23,522 nucleotides of DNA from Leptospirales bacterium. GTDB taxonomy: Bacteria > Spirochaetota > Leptospiria > Leptospirales > Leptonemataceae. A program made the translations under genes and the position numbers. The stretch covers positions 1 to 23,522 of the forward strand of contig JABAAI010000003.1 in NCBI GenBank assembly GCA_014238825.1. Direction: 5' to 3'. Under the pieces are notes generated by a model that was not told the origin of the DNA, did no database searches, and worked only from the letters and a program-made list of their open reading frames with translations. Shown in pieces: positions 23,212-23,522 of the stretch. Numbering within the stretch: the stretch's first letter is position 1; the number at the start of each line of letters is the position of its first letter.

Positions 23212-23522
23212 CTATAAAGATATCTTAGCAATAAGCTTAGCAAACTTATCTCTCTTATTTCTTTCTGGATAATTTGAGTATGTCTCAAGCTCTGTTATTT
23301 TAATATCAAATATAGAACTACTATGTTCTATACTAAAAGAAACCCCTGATTTCGTCTTTTCCCAAGCCTCAAACGAAAATTCCATGCCTTTTATTGGTAA
23401 AATAGAGGCCCACATTTGCCAGCGTAAAGGTTTAGCTTCTGCATCTGTGATAATAAGATAGGTATCTCCAGGGGTATCCCCTCCACTTTCATAATGAACT
23501 AGCAATGCCCTCTCTTGCACAA
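23212..23522 (-). CDS. Partial unknown protein, C-terminal part only
   Basis: About 103 codons of an open frame run off the right edge and end in TAG. The visible part is soluble and mildly charged, with ALLVHYESGGDTPGDTYLII, ILPIKGMEFSFEAWEKTKSG and a lysine/arginine-rich end (NKRDKFAKLIAKISL). A GTG sits near the edge, but the upstream context is missing, so the true start probably lies outside the window. I do not recognise a family. It is convergent with the DUF547 gene. Confidence 0.6.
   Translation of the reverse strand, partial: VQERALLVHYESGGDTPGDTYLIITDAEAKPLRWQMWASILPIKGMEFSFEAWEKTKSGVSFSIEHSSSIFDIKITELETYSNYPERNKRDKFAKLIAKISL

Overview
The window is ordinary, AT-rich (about one third G+C by eye) bacterial chromosome. 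I see no insertion sequence, prophage, CRISPR array or rRNA. It holds 14 convincing protein genes, one very short overlapping gene, one partial gene at the right edge and two tRNA genes. The gene content fits a Gram-negative host: a DapD succinylase step, a membrane-anchored murein amidase, secreted beta-propeller and DUF547 proteins, B12-dependent ribonucleotide reductase, and a NeuB synthase next to a Maf/MptE-like (DUF115) protein. The NeuB/DUF115 pair is common in motile bacteria that glycosylate flagellin, including spirochaetes. I lean weakly towards a spirochaete-like or similar deep-branching Gram-negative lineage, but the sequence does not settle the taxonomy.

Layout. At 138-2845 (minus strand) is the tight cluster ribE > nhaA > dapD: riboflavin synthase, Na+/H+ antiporter, lysine/diaminopimelate succinylase. 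At 3022-3534 (minus) is an unknown four-helix membrane protein, divergent from a nitroreductase-like flavoprotein (3771-4346, plus) that ends in a good intrinsic terminator. A secreted PQQ-type beta-propeller protein follows (4399-5655). On the minus strand from 10452 down to 5880 lie an unusual membrane-anchored amidase_3 protein, a siroheme sulfite/nitrite reductase with an extra set of cysteines and a helical tail, and an unrecognised 193-residue partner.

On the plus strand from 10573 come a LeuT-like sodium:amino-acid symporter, a 25-residue MetS-like membrane peptide overlapping its stop codon, aconitase A with a GTG start inside a perfect hairpin, a NeuB-family sialic/nonulosonic acid synthase, tRNA-Pro(TGG), tRNA-Arg(TCT), and a DUF115 protein starting 18 nt after the second tRNA. 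A hairpin-rich 306-bp gap precedes the 1233-residue class II ribonucleotide reductase nrdJ. A secreted DUF547 protein and a partial unknown gene on the minus strand end the window.

Themes: central and cofactor metabolism (TCA cycle, flavin, lysine/murein precursor, sulfur assimilation, B12-dependent dNTP synthesis), ion-coupled transport, and a probable surface or flagellin nonulosonate glycosylation unit. No whole new system stands out. The most useful leads are the acnA start-codon hairpin, the MetS-like micro-gene, the sulfite reductase variant with its unknown neighbour, the expanded amidase, the tRNA-to-mRNA arrangement before the DUF115 gene, and the structured nrdJ upstream region.
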